Part shown: positions 23,357-37,170 of the stretch, in pieces | How positions within the stretch are numbered: the stretch's first letter is position 1 | How the letters are laid out: each line of letters starts with the position of its first letter | Assembly: GCF_000003815.2 (NCBI RefSeq) | Contig: NC_049994.1 | Span: 3,753,195-3,817,194 of the forward strand | Direction of reading: 5' to 3' | DNA: 64,000 bases | DNA from: Branchiostoma floridae | Lineage: Eukaryota > Chordata > Leptocardii > Amphioxiformes > Branchiostomatidae | Translations under genes and position numbers: made by a program | Notes under the pieces: model-generated | Seen by the model: the letters and a program-made list of their open reading frames with translations, nothing else | Told to the model about the DNA's origin: nothing | The model's database searches: none

Positions 23357-24567
23357 AACAGCTAGCGTGCGAACATTTGGAGTTAGGCGCCATTTTGTTA
23401 GGTTGCCGCAAGGCATGATGGGCGAACGTCATGGGAACGTCAACACGCTTTTGAGTTCATATTTCCCCTTCAGACAACGTCTAAACTTGGTTTACCCTAC
23501 AAAAATGTGTTTTTTCATATCCACTGTCTCATTAATTGAGCTGATTTCGGCTGCGCTACGTAGATTTACAACAACGCACGTAACGCAACAGGGGTGTGAT
23601 TTCGCAATGACCTATCTTGCGCATTGAATGGCAGGATATCTCAACCCACGCGCCGCCATTTTAAATGTTTTGAACGTGAATTTTTTCCGTCTTCCACCGC
23701 GAAAGACGTAAATTTCAGAGTAATTTGTGGACACAAGTTGTAGACAAGAAGGTGAAGAGTTTATCACTCTCCAATACCGTTGTTTTAACTTAAAATTATG
23801 AAAGTAACGTCATATTCTCCGGCATACGAGCGGAGCCATGTTCGTCTTTGTTTTGGTATGCCGCCAAATTGCCGACGCACGGCTGTGCGAGTCAAGCGTA
23901 CTTTTCCACATGTGCATTTAGCCACTGATTTGAACTCTTTATTAGATCAAGCATCTCACAGAAATCGCACAGTATCGGAACATATGATTAAAGTTTTGTA
24001 AACGGAGTTCCGTATCGTTAGAGTGGTAACCTCTATGAGCGTCTGTGTGTTATGTTTGGGTATTGGTTTTCAAAACTACCCCCCTCCCCAACCAATGCCG
24101 CTAAAGCTGGTCATATAGCCAACTTCGGACTCTAGAATAGGCCGGATAATTGGATAAAATGCCAAGACAAATGGGGGATCCAATAAAGCGGATTCCCCTG
24201 TATTGTGAATTGGGACAAAAGCCTTAGGGAGGAATAACTAGCCAGGGGGGGTGCCACCAGTGCAGCCAGTGTCATTTAATGCCAGGTCTATTTAACTTTC
24301 AAGGGCATGCACGTAGACGGCCCTACGTGTTTTCGGGAAAAATAGCTTCTATATGATCAGCCCCCCAGAAGAAATAGGGTTTGCCCCCCCCCCCCCCCCC
24401 TCCCCCTCCCCTCCCCTTTCCACTGCTAATAATCCCCGTTACAGGGTTAGTTCCAGTTCAGTTCAGCCTCGGAGAGATGACACCATACATATGGGCTAAG
24501 CAGTAATAAAAGAAGAATAGGAGCAGATCTCTGATTTCTCTCACAAAGACAGCTTCTTTGATCCCAA
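23357..24567. other. Spacer left of the assembly gap
   Basis: No gene is recognised. A 67-codon frame at 23798-24001 has no known motif. C-rich homopolymer runs (about 24385-24402) precede the gap. Confidence 0.5.
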
Positions 24568-25526
24568 NNNNNNNNNNNNNNNNNNNNNNNNNNNNNNNNN
24601 NNNNNNNNNNNNNNNNNNNNNNNNNNNNNNNNNNNNNNNNNNNNNNNNNNNNNNNNNNNNNNNNNNNNNNNNNNNNNNNNNNNNNNNNNNNNNNNNNNNN
24701 NNNNNNNNNNNNNNNNNNNNNNNNNNNNNNNNNNNNNNNNNNNNNNNNNNNNNNNNNNNNNNNNNNNNNNNNNNNNNNNNNNNNNNNNNNNNNNNNNNNN
24801 NNNNNNNNNNNNNNNNNNNNNNNNNNNNNNNNNNNNNNNNNNNNNNNNNNNNNNNNNNNNNNNNNNNNNNNNNNNNNNNNNNNNNNNNNNNNNNNNNNNN
24901 NNNNNNNNNNNNNNNNNNNNNNNNNNNNNNNNNNNNNNNNNNNNNNNNNNNNNNNNNNNNNNNNNNNNNNNNNNNNNNNNNNNNNNNNNNNNNNNNNNNN
25001 NNNNNNNNNNNNNNNNNNNNNNNNNNNNNNNNNNNNNNNNNNNNNNNNNNNNNNNNNNNNNNNNNNNNNNNNNNNNNNNNNNNNNNNNNNNNNNNNNNNN
25101 NNNNNNNNNNNNNNNNNNNNNNNNNNNNNNNNNNNNNNNNNNNNNNNNNNNNNNNNNNNNNNNNNNNNNNNNNNNNNNNNNNNNNNNNNNNNNNNNNNNN
25201 NNNNNNNNNNNNNNNNNNNNNNNNNNNNNNNNNNNNNNNNNNNNNNNNNNNNNNNNNNNNNNNNNNNNNNNNNNNNNNNNNNNNNNNNNNNNNNNNNNNN
25301 NNNNNNNNNNNNNNNNNNNNNNNNNNNNNNNNNNNNNNNNNNNNNNNNNNNNNNNNNNNNNNNNNNNNNNNNNNNNNNNNNNNNNNNNNNNNNNNNNNNN
25401 NNNNNNNNNNNNNNNNNNNNNNNNNNNNNNNNNNNNNNNNNNNNNNNNNNNNNNNNNNNNNNNNNNNNNNNNNNNNNNNNNNNNNNNNNNNNNNNNNNNN
25501 NNNNNNNNNNNNNNNNNNNNNNNNNN
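24568..25526. other. Assembly gap (959 Ns)
   Basis: An uninterrupted run of Ns; no content can be described. The C-rich low-complexity sequence just before it is a likely cause of the failed assembly. Confidence 1.
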
Positions 25527-26316
25527 TCTATCAGTAGAAACACCAAATTTGAACGCTAGCCTTTGTTGCAGTCTTCGAATGGGGCTGTTGTTTAATGGAG
25601 GAGGGGGCGCTGGTTTGCGATTTTCAACGTTTAGTTAATGTTGAAACAAAATGTGAGAAGCAAATGTTTTGACATCCTTCATATCAGTTTGCCCGTTGCA
25701 TGGTAGGTAATGTGGGTTCGCACACACGTTTGGTTTCGCCACCCCCCTCCCCCTTTCATTTACACTTTTTTTGCAACACATAGAAAAATGCCTATGAATT
25801 AGCATTGTACTGTAGTCTTTTTTTCCTCAAAAATGACATAAATCTATTAAAATTGGTATCTAAATACTTGTCTGCTCGTTTCTAATTCTTACCTGCTTCC
25901 TATGACGCCTAGCCTTTTCTCTCCAAATAAACCGGTACTCGGGCAGCTGTGTTTTTCAGTCGTACTGTGAAAATACTACTGATGGAGACAATACATAACT
26001 AGGATAAAATCAGGACTGACTGGATAAAACAAATTCTCTTAGAATTAAACGAATTTACGGTATTCTTTGCGTATAAAATCACAGTCGATCCGATCAATGA
26101 CAGGTTAGTCAAAGAATGAATCGCGCTTTTGTTACAGACACACGTAGCCTCGTCGGTGTCTAAATTATTCATATTGACCTTATTACTGTTAGGACATGTA
26201 AGGAACGTCAGAGAAAGAGAGCGTGTGGTTTGTCCCGAGGGATATGGCATAATTGTGGTATTAAAGAAATATTTTTCATAATTTCAACCGTGAATTATTT
26301 AGACAGTTATATAGTA

Positions 26317-26490
26317 GTGTGACTGTTATTGTCTATCGTTGTAGGCAACGGTTGTCTTTAGACATGCGTTCAAGAATATACCTGCAGCGCAGGATTCCAT
26401 TGCGCATGCGGTGGTCACGTGACCAACAGTGACCTCTTACGCGAAAATTCAAAATGGCGGGAAGATTCTTTATTTCCGTCATGCATGTCT
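26317..26490. repeat. Diverged third copy of block B
   Basis: The stretch 'gactgttattgtctatcgtt', 'caacggttgtctttagacat', 'gcgttca' and 'aaaatggcggga' matches 21930-22095 and, inverted, 22890-23055. The palindrome array is absent here. Confidence 0.7.
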
Positions 26491-26639
26491 TATATTTTAT
26501 TTTTTTGCAGGTAAACAATGTTCTATAGATGAGACGCTGAGTACGTCCTCGACAAAGGATGACATCCTGAGGGCCACACAGAGACGGAAAAATCTGGAAT
26601 TGAACTTCTGGCGTTCGTGTCCAGCTGATACCACTGGAT

Positions 26640-26945
26640 CATGGAGTCTTTCGAATATCAAAAAGACCCCGTGCACTTTGTAACTCTAACCGTATAGAAA
26701 GCGAATTCCATTTTATATTTGAGTGTTCTTTATATAATGATATACACACATTCATTTACCAGTGCTTTCAATGTAGACACACTATGTAAACAGTTGACCG
26801 AAGACGAGCTATATAATGTGTATAATGACAACCACAGACAACATTCAACAACAAAACGTTCGTGTACACCTATTATAAGGGGAAAGAGGCATTTAAACAA
26901 TAGAAATGGTGATGTAATAGCTCTAGATGTATTGTTTATCTAAGT
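26640..26945 (+). pseudogene. LINE ORF 3'-end relic
   Basis: In one frame the sequence reads LCNSNRIESEFHFIFECSLY, a C-x-E-x-HF-x-C-x-Y pattern typical of LINE ORF2 C-termini. A second, frameshifted copy is at 41480-41705 (CNSNRIEHEVHFLVS). Both lack the reverse transcriptase. Confidence 0.6.
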
Positions 26946-27659
26946 GTACAATTGTAACACTACGTATGTGAAGCCCTTTTGACCTTAGCCATCATTTTGG
27001 AGTCGAGAGTGAGCTAGGGAAAAATTTCCACTTGAAATCCAAATGATCGAATTCAAATTGACGTGATTTTCACCAAGGAGGTAATATGGTTTCACAATAT
27101 TCTCCAAGCAGAGATTTGGTGGCGGGATAAGATAGTAGCTATAGTGGCCGGGATTTTTACTGGCTCGCTCTCCGGATCCTCACAGAATATAGTTGTTAAC
27201 AGATTAAGGGTTTGAGCAGTTGATTCAAAATGTGTGATAAACATTGTATGTACTTCTTTGTTCATATTATGAATAAAATGTTCGCACAATGTATATCTGC
27301 ATATTATTAGAATATGATGTTGCAAATAATAGTAGGCATGCGCTGGTATATTTCAATTTTACATTGTTTAACTGTATTTGGTCGATCACTTCGGAAAAAA
27401 TTTAAAGAAAATTCCTGCCGAACGACGGAAACTTTCAGGGCTCTATTCGGAAACATAATATTTTTACAAGGCCAAAGAAAACAAGAGAAAGGAGCAGAAA
27501 AAAAGCGGGGAGTCGTTTATGAAAATCATGGAAATACTAATAATATGTGCTTATTTATTCTTTTTCATACTGTAAATTTATCTATTTTCGCGGTGATCTG
27601 GCAATTTTGTAGAACAACAGTCGGTAGGAGAAATACAATAAAAGTTAAGTCTATCACAG

Positions 27660-27822
27660 ACCAATGATCAACGCTTGTTATTCCTCTCTCTCTCTCACCC
27701 AGTCCTGTTATACCACATGTTGATGTTTTTTTTTTATTGTACTCCAATGATGTATATGTATGAGCTATTGTGTATTATGCTGAAATATTGAATAAAGTTT
27801 GAAAAAAAAAAAAAAATAATAA
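27660..27822 (+). mobile_element. Retroposed 3' end with AATAAA and A-tail
   Basis: AATAAA near 27791 is followed by GTTTG and about 15 As, then 'taataaaa'. A polyadenylation signal followed this closely by templated A's indicates a reverse-transcribed RNA 3' end. Related tails lacking the long A-run occur near 42505 and 55500 ('aataaagtttgaaac'). Confidence 0.55.
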
Positions 27823-28371
27823 AAGTGCACATTTCGGTTTGTTTCTTACCCACTGAACGCACAATTCGGCACTCTTGTGAGATATGTCATTTGTTTCGCC
27901 TTGTTGCAATTGTCAATAAATAAAATACCATAAAATGCCGAAGTCAAATCAGTAGTTTCACCCAAGAATTTCCTTACTCGTATTCTATAGTTTGGAAATA
28001 AACCGCTAGATGGCGTTATGTAGACAAATAATCCTGGCGTTCCCATCATTTACATGTAACATTCACTATTCAGTTAATCTTCAAATCTTCCTTTTGGTTG
28101 GATGTACTCCGCTTTCCCGGTGACATCGACATAATCACAGAGCGAAATCATAGCATTTCTTGCTTTGCATCGTGATATTGTATGCATGTACACAATCAGT
28201 TAATCTTCATAATTTATGTTAGAATTTAGATTATTTACCTGTTCTCAATCACTTCATGTATTTGATTTTGTTCACCTGCAATTAGCCCCATGGGCAAGAA
28301 TGTGCAAAAACTTTCTTCTTCTTCTTCACCCGATGATATTGCAACACGAAAAACTGACATGCGCATGCGTA

Positions 28372-28455
28372 CAGATGTACACACACATACGCACACAACC
28401 ACACACGCACAGAGGAAGAGAGAGACAGAGAGAGACAGAGAGAGAGAGAGAGATT
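28372..28455. repeat. (CA)n/(GA)n compound microsatellite
   Basis: 'acacacatacgcacacaacc' followed by a GAGAGACAGA tract. Confidence 0.9.
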
Positions 28456-28499
28456 CATCCAAATATCCAACTATTAGATAGTTTTGTAGGCGTAACATT

Positions 28500-31000
28500 A
28501 ATTATATTGAATGATTTCTGATAGTTCTGCGTTAATTGTATATCTTACTACGTCAACTATTAGTAGCAACTGTAAATTAGTGTTACATGTGTTACGAATT
28601 CAAACTGAGAAGTACATTGTGAAAATCTGTCGTGCATTCAACTGATCATGAACAGTTTTTTTTTTTTTTTTTTTACACTCGGCCGCGGCTTTCACTGTTT
28701 GCGAAAGATATTCACCCACATTTGCTAACATTACACCAATTCGTGAATTTAATGAAAAGAACAACAACAACATCGCAATAAGCAAAATGTCGCAAATCGG
28801 CGAAAACTAGTTGCCAAAAGGAACGATCGCTGCAAATTAATTTTAGATTAATTTTTTTGTAATCATTGTAGCAACACAGCGATTTTAAAATAAAGTTATC
28901 TTGAGTCTAATTTGGGACTAAAATTGAGTACTTGACATTTGCGGCGCGGCCATTTTGTTTGTAGAGGTCACGTACTTTAAGGCATCCGCATGCCTGGCCA
29001 TTGTATTGTACACAAAAAGGCACAGAAAGACAGTGCCAATAACTCACCTTTATGACGTTACTGGCATACAAATTTACCCTCATATAAAAGCACATCATCT
29101 CAGCTGTGATAAAACCCCATTGCCATTAGAAATCGCACGGCATGATTTGCATAAAAATACCACAAAACCCTCCCACCTCCTCAAACACATAACCACCAAG
29201 GGAAGGGGCCCTTGCACAACCAGGAAATAGTCCCAACTTTATATCCCCTGATAACCATAAAAACTCAGCTTTTTGGCCATAATCAGAAAGTAGAAACACT
29301 CCCCAGTCACATTGACCTAAAACTGCCAAGATTTCTACCAATTTTTCCAAGAAAAAACATCTTCAAGTTTTCGACCCGGAACTACGCTGGCGGATGCCCT
29401 TTACCCGCGTCTTGCACGTTATTGTGATCGCATGGGAAAATTGGAGAATAGATTTATAAAGTTACAATATTTCGCAAACTGGCTCAGACCTGTAAGACAT
29501 TCGCTTAGATAAAATCTAGGAGCAAAATCAATTGTAACTAGAGTTCATCGAACACATCCCTTCGCCAAATAATCATGTCTTTATTAATACTTTAAGGTCT
29601 TTTTCATGTATTACTAAATAGTACCTACCCCAATAGCAAATGACTGCATGAACTTGTGTTCCTCACAAACCCACAAATGCTACCAAAGATAACTTTCTTG
29701 GCCAACTGGTGACAATGGAATTATGTACACTGTTGTGATACTTTCTAGCGCAACTTTCATAATCATAGTGCTTTATTAAAATCATGTAGTCTCTACCAGA
29801 CTCCAGCCTGGCCGAATAGTATTGATGATAGGGGGCATTGGACTGTGACCAAAGATGACCTCAGTGGTAGCATCCCTGGTCAATCAGAATTTCATGCTTG
29901 TCAAGAGGATTTTCACAGTGTTAGGGCGTCCAGGTCACAAGGCTTCTCAGGCAAAACATCTGGCAAACAGCTGTGTCCTTAAATATAGGTCAAATGAGAT
30001 GCATCTGTATATAGAAAACACTGTTTATTTCTGTTAATTGCATAACTTTCCCTAAGTAATTATATCAAATAGATGTTGATAATCAACCAAAGTACCTAGC
30101 TAACAAAAACAAAAAAATATCCATCAATTTCCTCTGCAGTTATCCTTCTTAAAAGCTACAAACTATAAGACCCACTGCAGTTCCAAACAAGCTGCTAGGG
30201 GGCCCAAAATTAGACCATTGACTCCTAGTACAAACAGCTATCCACCATTAAAATATCATGAACCTGGCACTTCTGGAAAATTTAGGCGCAATCTTTGATG
30301 CTCACTTGCAGTACCAAAACAAGTTGCCAGGAGGCCCATTATCGAACTTGGCCTTCCTTTTTGTGTCTCCTACCTATCAACCAAATATCATTAGCATCCA
30401 TCAAGAACATCTCGAGTTATCTTGCATACAGACAAACGCACTTACATACAAAGCCAGCTACAGCACCATAGGTAAAAGGTAGCTAAACCATTCTTGCACA
30501 TGAAAATCCTTTCCACAACCGCTAAACACCTGCCAAATATCGTGGAAATCAACCAGCTACATTTTGACTTATGCTTCCCGAAAAAACACCAAAAAAAATA
30601 CCAAGCTCGCTAATGTACCGTAGGAAAACGCCAGGTAACCCATTTTCGAACTAGGCATGCCTTTCAACAACCGCTACACACCTGAAAAAATAAAAAAGTT
30701 GCATCCACAATTTCTCGAGTTATATCCTGTTAACCTACATGCAGACCCAAGTCAGACAAAAACATAATCTTCTTGGCGAAGCTAAAAATACCTGTATCTG
30801 TTCAGCAACGTCTTGTATCACATGGGCTCAGAATCCAGCCGCAGCTCTATCAATAACGAACGGAATGTTGCCAAACCGTTTTTTTTTTACAGTTGGAGCG
30901 TTAACTTGAACCTTCCACCCTCGTGCCCGTAGGCATTGTTTTGCTTTTTCGTATGTTTATGGGGAGCGCCTTCTTCGGCCATGGGTAGTTGAGGGATAGG
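28500..31000. other. Spacer with diffuse repeats; no gene
   Basis: No exon-like signal. Between 30060 and 30770 the sequence repeats motifs such as 'gccaggaggccca' / 'gctagggggccca', 'caaccaaatatcat' and 'atctcgagttat', arranged two to three times. A similar phrase ('atccatccagccattcttga') is near 17955. This looks like a dispersed-element tail with internal repetition. Confidence 0.45.
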
Positions 31001-34000
31001 GAGGTTTGAAATAATTCCTACCCACCAAGACTTGGAGGTGCCTAAGAGAGCTCTGTAACATTTTTCCCAAAACGCAGGAAATACTATGATTTCAGACGGT
31101 TAGATTTTTAAACCTTTCTCCACATTTCGGGTTAAGATGACTGTTTAACAGCTTCCAGAGCTATTTACATGGACCTTGCACGGTGTGTTTCTCCTTTTCA
31201 GAGAAATTTAGTCTTTTCCATTTGTCAAGTCCAAAAAATTCAAACAGCTTGTTTTCTGGGTCGTTCCAAGAACTGAAAACTTTGATAATACGCGTTGCAC
31301 TTTTATGGAATCCGTCAAAAGTCAATTGAAACTGTAAGTCTTCTTCAACGGCTTTCTGAAACGCTGTATATCTGTCGAAGGCGTATTATTTTGATCTTAT
31401 GTCTAAATTGTTCCTTGTTTAAAGCCAGAAGCAGGTTGCTTTGTCGCACTGCAACCAATGCAAAACCACGCCTTGATATGAATGTTTACGGATTACGGAT
31501 CCTTGCATGGATTGAAAAATAAATATCAAATCATTTGTTGCCACAGTTAAGACATATATTCGTTTGCAGTACGCTGTAGAACAATGGCATCTTCCACATT
31601 AGTAGGAAGGGGGCCCGGAATTCTCAGTACTCATGCGTAACGGATGTATTGTGGGCAATATATCAATGGCGAAGGCCTCTAACTTCTTAACCGTCCTAAA
31701 CCATTGGTTAGCATTGCATAGCAATGCCCAGACTTGTTTTGTAAATTTACATATCTAATGGGCCTTGACCTTTGACACATTACCCAGAATGAATTTCGCC
31801 GTACGTGAGTGATTAGAATCGTTATAGTTCACTTTCGGTCGGTGTCCTGAAATCCCCTTTTACTCCTGTAACCTTGTCCTACTTTCCCTCCACCCAGAGA
31901 GCCTGAAGAGTCCTACTTTAAGTGCCGTGTGTTTCAGAAGAGTCGACAAGCAACACTTAAGCTACGGTATAGGACCTTGCGTGACTAAGAAGTCATCCGC
32001 CGCACTCAAACAGTCCATTGCGTTACCAATGACGCGTTACTGTTATCTTTGACGCGTTATGTTTGTTTTGTCAGTACTGGTGCAAAGCGTCGTCCCGAGT
32101 GCATCTGAGGTCAAACTGGCAAATAAATGTCTTTTGAGTTATGGGATTGTTAATGGTGAATACTATTTAACGATGTATTGTGGCACCTTGGCTTTGTTGT
32201 TTAAGTTGTTGACTTTCAGAGTTACCGAGTTAGAATTCCTGACAGGTCTCTTTGTCGTGCCCCTGGAATAGTTTTTTTAAGGTGCTTTACACAAATTTCC
32301 TTACTCGACTTAGGTGAAAATAAGTACCTACTCAGTATTGTTAAGACAGGTTTTGCCCACCTTGGCTAATTAACTGACCTGGAAACTTTCTGGTGTAATA
32401 AATGTTTACCTGGTGGTAATATTATAAAATCTTCAATTACTGGCTATGTATCATGTCCATAAGATTTAGTCTGACTTCATTGGTTTCACATAAATATAAT
32501 TGATATTAAATTATATGAATAATAAGCACTGCTGCATTTTATCGCTTTTAGGCTCTTGGTGCATCGCTAAGGTATATCTAAATTTAATTGAAGTAAATTT
32601 GGTATGTATGTATTCATCAATAAGTACTCTATAACAATCAGGGGGGTACATGCTTGCTGATCCAATAATAACATGGATATTCTTTAATATGTTAAAAATA
32701 TTGACAAAAATGGCATATTGGCAATATTCATGAAGGTCTTGTTAAGTCCTAGTGACTTTACAGTGTACATTCCCACTTGGATGTTGTAGCACCACATGTC
32801 TACTTTCTAAAAATGTCTTTTATGACCCCAAAATATATTGCATATGGTTGCACCTTCTGAAATAGAAAAGAATTACAAATGTTCAAGTTTTGGCTCCTCC
32901 ATGGGTGAAATTTGATATCTTTGTTTGGACAAGTGGACAATAAGGGCAATTAACTTGTTTACTTAGGGCACTGACAGCAGGGTAGCTGAGCACCTGAGGA
33001 AAACAATAGCCAGGTGTTCACACCTTTGCTTGAAAGTGGCATAGGTGGCAGACAGCTTGGCTTGGGTTATATCAAGAAAACACAAACATGGCTGTAATTT
33101 AGTGTAAACAAGGAATATGTTACAAGAACTGTTATGAAGCATGGATTTCAAAATACAATATGTACACAGAAGACATAATTGTCTATCAAAGATATGTTTG
33201 CAATCAGAAACAAAATTCTCCTGGAAACAAATGGAAGATGCTCATGTACACTGAAGTTACTTGAATCAAACTGTTAAAAGCTCCTTGCTTGAATGTTGCA
33301 AGAGGCCTTATGAGGGCATTTGGCATGAAGGGATTCAAGTGACTTATGTAACAAATTTGGTAAAACAATTGTGTACATAAAGGGAATTCTTAGGCAGCTG
33401 GTTATTGACAGAGTGACCGAAAGTTCAAAATTAGAGAGTAAGACGTAGTTAACAGCATGTTATAGCTTTACTGCCATTTATAGCTTAAACAAATATAGAA
33501 TGATACAAATATAGTGTCAACATTCAACTATGTCAGTGCACAACAGGTAAAAAGCTGCATCTGTTCAGGGCCAGCCCGGGACAGGCAACAAAAACCTTTG
33601 AATGTGGGCTCTGGGGCTGTCAGAGCTGGCCTGTGTGGCCCTGAAATTACAGTCTGGCGACAGCTTAAGCATGTATTAAAGTATAAAAATCTTAGAGTGG
33701 TGCGATACTCTTTTTAACAAGTTAATTACACTCCCAGACTGAAACTATCCAGGTTATTGCCTGTTGTTCCTTGACACACGAGGATTAGACGTGCTTACAC
33801 TGAGACTTTGATTACAATACAATCCGTTATCTCTTTATCTCTATCAAAAGAGTGTTTTCTCAACTATAACGTCCTTGCTCTTGTGAACTTTGCTAAAAAA
33901 ATGTGTGTGCGGTAGGTGACGTAACCGCAGTATATCAAAACAGACTATTGGTACAACAGTTTTCATCTGAGCGTTGTTTTCTATCAAATACCTTGTTTTG

Positions 34001-34399
34001 GAATAAAAATCGATTATCAAAACAAACAAAGCCGGCATCAGATCCAGGAAAGAACATGGGGAATTACCAAACTATTGGTCAGCTTAATTGGTCAGATTAC
34101 ACCCTGGTTGAATTTGGTTATCTTTATAAGATTCTGTCGGGCTATTTGTAATTAAAGTGGTCAAATTTGATGAAACCGTGAATCAATCAGTGTGTAAGTT
34201 AATAGAAATACTCCTAAACCCAGGAAATCCTTTGTCAATCATAATACACATCCAGCACCAATCCCAGACAGTCTGATATTTCACACTCCACAGGAGGACA
34301 GGTATCACCTCACCTGGTTCACTGGCACCCTCCCTGCATTGTTATCACACTGGGCGGGGAGGGGGTAATTATCGAACAATAGGGGAAATGAGGAAAATT
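31001..34399. other. Spacer; nothing supported
   Basis: AT-rich spacer with only short open frames lacking recognisable motifs (for example 32059-32271 and 33514-33717). No RNA gene or transposon ends were recognised. Confidence 0.5.
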
Positions 34400-34640
34400 C
34401 AGGGTCAAAGGTTGTATCTATGTGTTGCTAGGGCAGCCAACGCCCGCTTTGCTGGGGGTCTTGAGATATGTCTTAGTCGCACTGAGCTAGCTCCAGCTAG
34501 GCACGTACTTTTGATAGGACGTTAAATAGAGGTTCTTTCTTTAAGGAAAGCTGCACCTCGCGGACGTTAAAGAACCCACCATACTCCTCGGGAAGTTAGA
34601 AATGACGTATACATGTATGAGAGGGAATGTACAGCCCTAT
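34400..34640 (+). repeat. SINE-like dispersed repeat
   Basis: It carries 'gcggacgttaaagaaccca' followed by 'ccatactcctcgggaag', a phrase I associate with dispersed repeats of marine invertebrates. No Pol III promoter box was resolved. Assignment is by recollection of the motif only. Confidence 0.35.
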
Positions 34641-35089
34641 TCTAAAGAAACAAGTAGGCCTAGGTATCGAACTTTTTGGGAAGTTTTGGGACGTGACGTC
34701 GACCCTGTGTTTATACAACAAGAACTATTGTTTTATTTTCATTAACCTTGTCTTTGTCTTAATTTTGTTTTCAATTGGACTATCCGAAACTTATCTTTAC
34801 CTCTTTTGGATATTATATCCTGAGTAGTTAAAGTATTACAGGTATGAGATCTTAAGTTGTATTAAGGTCTTTTTATTAAGAATGATTGTAATTGATACGC
34901 AATTCAGACATGTACATTGACTGCCATGTATCTACAAATAAACTATTCTATTCTATTCTATTCAATATATAGTCAGGATAAATAATCAGGTATTCACATC
35001 ACATGATCACGTCTTCACATCACAGAATTTGTTAAAAACACTGCCTTCTACTGAAAACGATTTTAACTGGCTTCTAGATCAGACAACAG

Positions 35090-35290
35090 GAAAGACAACA
35101 GATGTCTCCAATGGCAAAAAGCAGTCTGAACTAGGACGTCGACACCAGTGATGAACCAGAGGAGGAATACAAACTTAGTCACGTTTGAGATTGTGTTCTC
35201 GTTGGAAAAGCGCCACCTACATCGGCTACATATAATGGCAAGAAGCTCCGAGGAAGATGTCTGACAGACATCGAAATGTAGCTATTGATG
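35090..35290. repeat. Dispersed repeat, copy 3
   Basis: Shares 'ccagtgatgaacca', 'gcgccacctacatcggctac', 'gaagctccgaggaagatg' and 'cagacatcgaaatg' with 12300-12710 and 485-780. Confidence 0.55.
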
Positions 35291-36499
35291 GCAACAACTA
35301 CTGTTCCTACGGAACGATCTGCACTGTAGTACGTATACATTATAGCGTTCAAACGTGTTAATCGCTGACTAACTAGCCTTATATAGATAACCGAGTAATA
35401 TCATTTGTATCATAGACTGACATTCTAGATCGTACGACTGCTAGTCAAGCTGTAAACACGGATCACCTCTGTAGTCAAAGTTACATGTATCGTACGTTAA
35501 TACTGTTGTATACTGTATACTATTGTATAACGTATATTGTAATGTTACCAGGGCTAGCCCTTGATAATAGCCTCCGGCTAGTTGGGTAGCCCTGGCTGTA
35601 TTTCTCATGATTATACAGCCGAATAAATCAAATCAAAAATCAAATCAGCAGGTGATTATGAGATTAAATTGTCAAAGAAACCTCTCAGTGCCACCTTCTA
35701 CCAGGAGGTTTATCTACACAATCTTGGTGCTTTAAGTAGCGCTTACTACTACTGGCAAACATTCAATCACTTAAAGAGACCTTATTGTTGGTCAAGTGGC
35801 TCTCAGTTCCTTATCGAAGATTTTACAAGTGATTTAAGAGAGTAAATATTCTCCTTTCAGTACATTAACCTTGGCATAGTTTCCTTACACCATGTGTGGT
35901 AAGAGGCGACCTGCTTTTAAATCAAAAGTTTCTCCTGTTATAAAAGATGACATTTCAAGAATTCTAGCTTTTTTTAATAAGGTATTGATTTGTTGAACAA
36001 CAATCCTCTTTTTCGATCTACCCTATATTGATTGCTTTCAATATTTCATTTATTTTACACTACACTGCTATAAGCTTAGAGTTCCCTTGTTCTGTGAGAA
36101 AGGTAGATAGCCCCATAGCCTTTTTTTAACGAATTTGTTCAATGCACGTATACATAGACTACTTCTGAGCACTGAACTAATGCTTACTGTAGCAGCATCT
36201 GTTCTCTCTTATTTAGAAACATAAGCATAGACTGACTCCAGAGACGAAGTAGTGTTTACGAAGACTGCTCAGGAAATCCCCCACTACATTTTGCAGGAAT
36301 GGTTTGATCCACTCATGCCTGGATGAACCCCTACAAACTCTTTACGATAAGCGTAGGAGGGGGGGTCACTTGGATTCCATTTAACGTCCTATCCTAGAGT
36401 CGCTCCTAGTCGAAAAGAGAGTAGGGGCGCTGGATTGTTAGCCACTGTCATGGCTGTGTCTAACCAAACCCTTTCCTCCAACCCCCCAACCGAAGTAGG

Positions 36500-36670
36500 G
36501 TACAATTTTCTACACATGGGTGGAGGAGAATGAGGAAAGTCGTGTTTAGAACTGCATTTCCCAAGGAGACAAGGTTTTGCCCAATGATAACGTCAAGAAT
36601 CAAACCCGTGACATCTAGATCTTGTGTCCGCTTACCTAGCCACTCGACAAATCCAAGACGTCTTGTGCAT
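36500..36670 (-). mobile_element. tRNA-derived SINE
   Basis: On the minus strand an A-box-like 'gtggctaggtaagcgg' is followed about 30 bases later by a B-box-like 'gggtttgattc'. This is the internal Pol III promoter arrangement of tRNA-derived SINEs. It cannot fold as a complete tRNA acceptor. Confidence 0.5.
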
Positions 36671-36839
36671 CTCTTGAAATATCCAAAGAGAACTGACTTC
36701 ATGACTTGAATATAAAGTTTTATGGAGTTTTATTTCATAATTTTGTCTTTTTATGAATTGCTGGATTTTTCATTACACACAGTCCGTTGTTCTAAACAAA
36801 TTGCCACGACAAAAAAACAGAAGAACACAGCCATGTATA

Positions 36840-37066
36840 CGTTGTTACTCAATCGATTTTTATTTCTGTCATCACAACCAAAGATTAAAAGTAGTAAAGT
36901 AACAACCATCTTCGGTAAACAGAAAAATCATTCTCGATGAAATAAGCCCTACACATGACGAAATTGAAGTCAGCCATGGTTCCTACATTTGCCATCGCCG
37001 TGTCTTCTCCAGCTAGGCTGTTCACCCATTCCAACGGTCTGGATTAGACTGTGAAAAGAAAACAGT
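36840..37066 (-). other. Possible 3'-UTR exon of the three-Tg1 gene
   Basis: A good minus-strand acceptor ('ttttcttttcacag') at about 37067 is followed by sequence with an immediate in-frame TAA if joined in phase 1. An AATAAA lies near 36860 on the same strand. This would serve as a terminal exon if the weak donor at 38253 is used. Confidence 0.3.
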
Positions 37067-37084
37067 GTCAAAAAATGTTTGTGA

Positions 37085-37170
37085 AAAAACAAGAGGCGAG
37101 TACAACAGCCTCCTGGCTCCCCCGATTCGAACCCGGGCCCACCAGCTTACTAACCCAACGCGGCTAAGGC
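37085..37170 (-). mobile_element. tRNA-like SINE head (B box GGTTCGAATCG)
   Basis: The minus strand reads 'gccgcgttgggttagtaagc', then 'gggcccgggttcgaatcggg'. It is very similar to the copy at 37497-37572, about 400 bp away, suggesting tandem insertion or duplication. No intact D arm is seen, so it is not called a functional tRNA. Confidence 0.5.

Noticed and set aside
24458-25559. Frames of more than 330 codons across the gap
   Set aside because: They consist of unknown residues from the N run.
36460-36702. An 80-codon minus-strand frame
   Set aside because: It overlaps a tRNA-derived SINE and has no splice or domain support.
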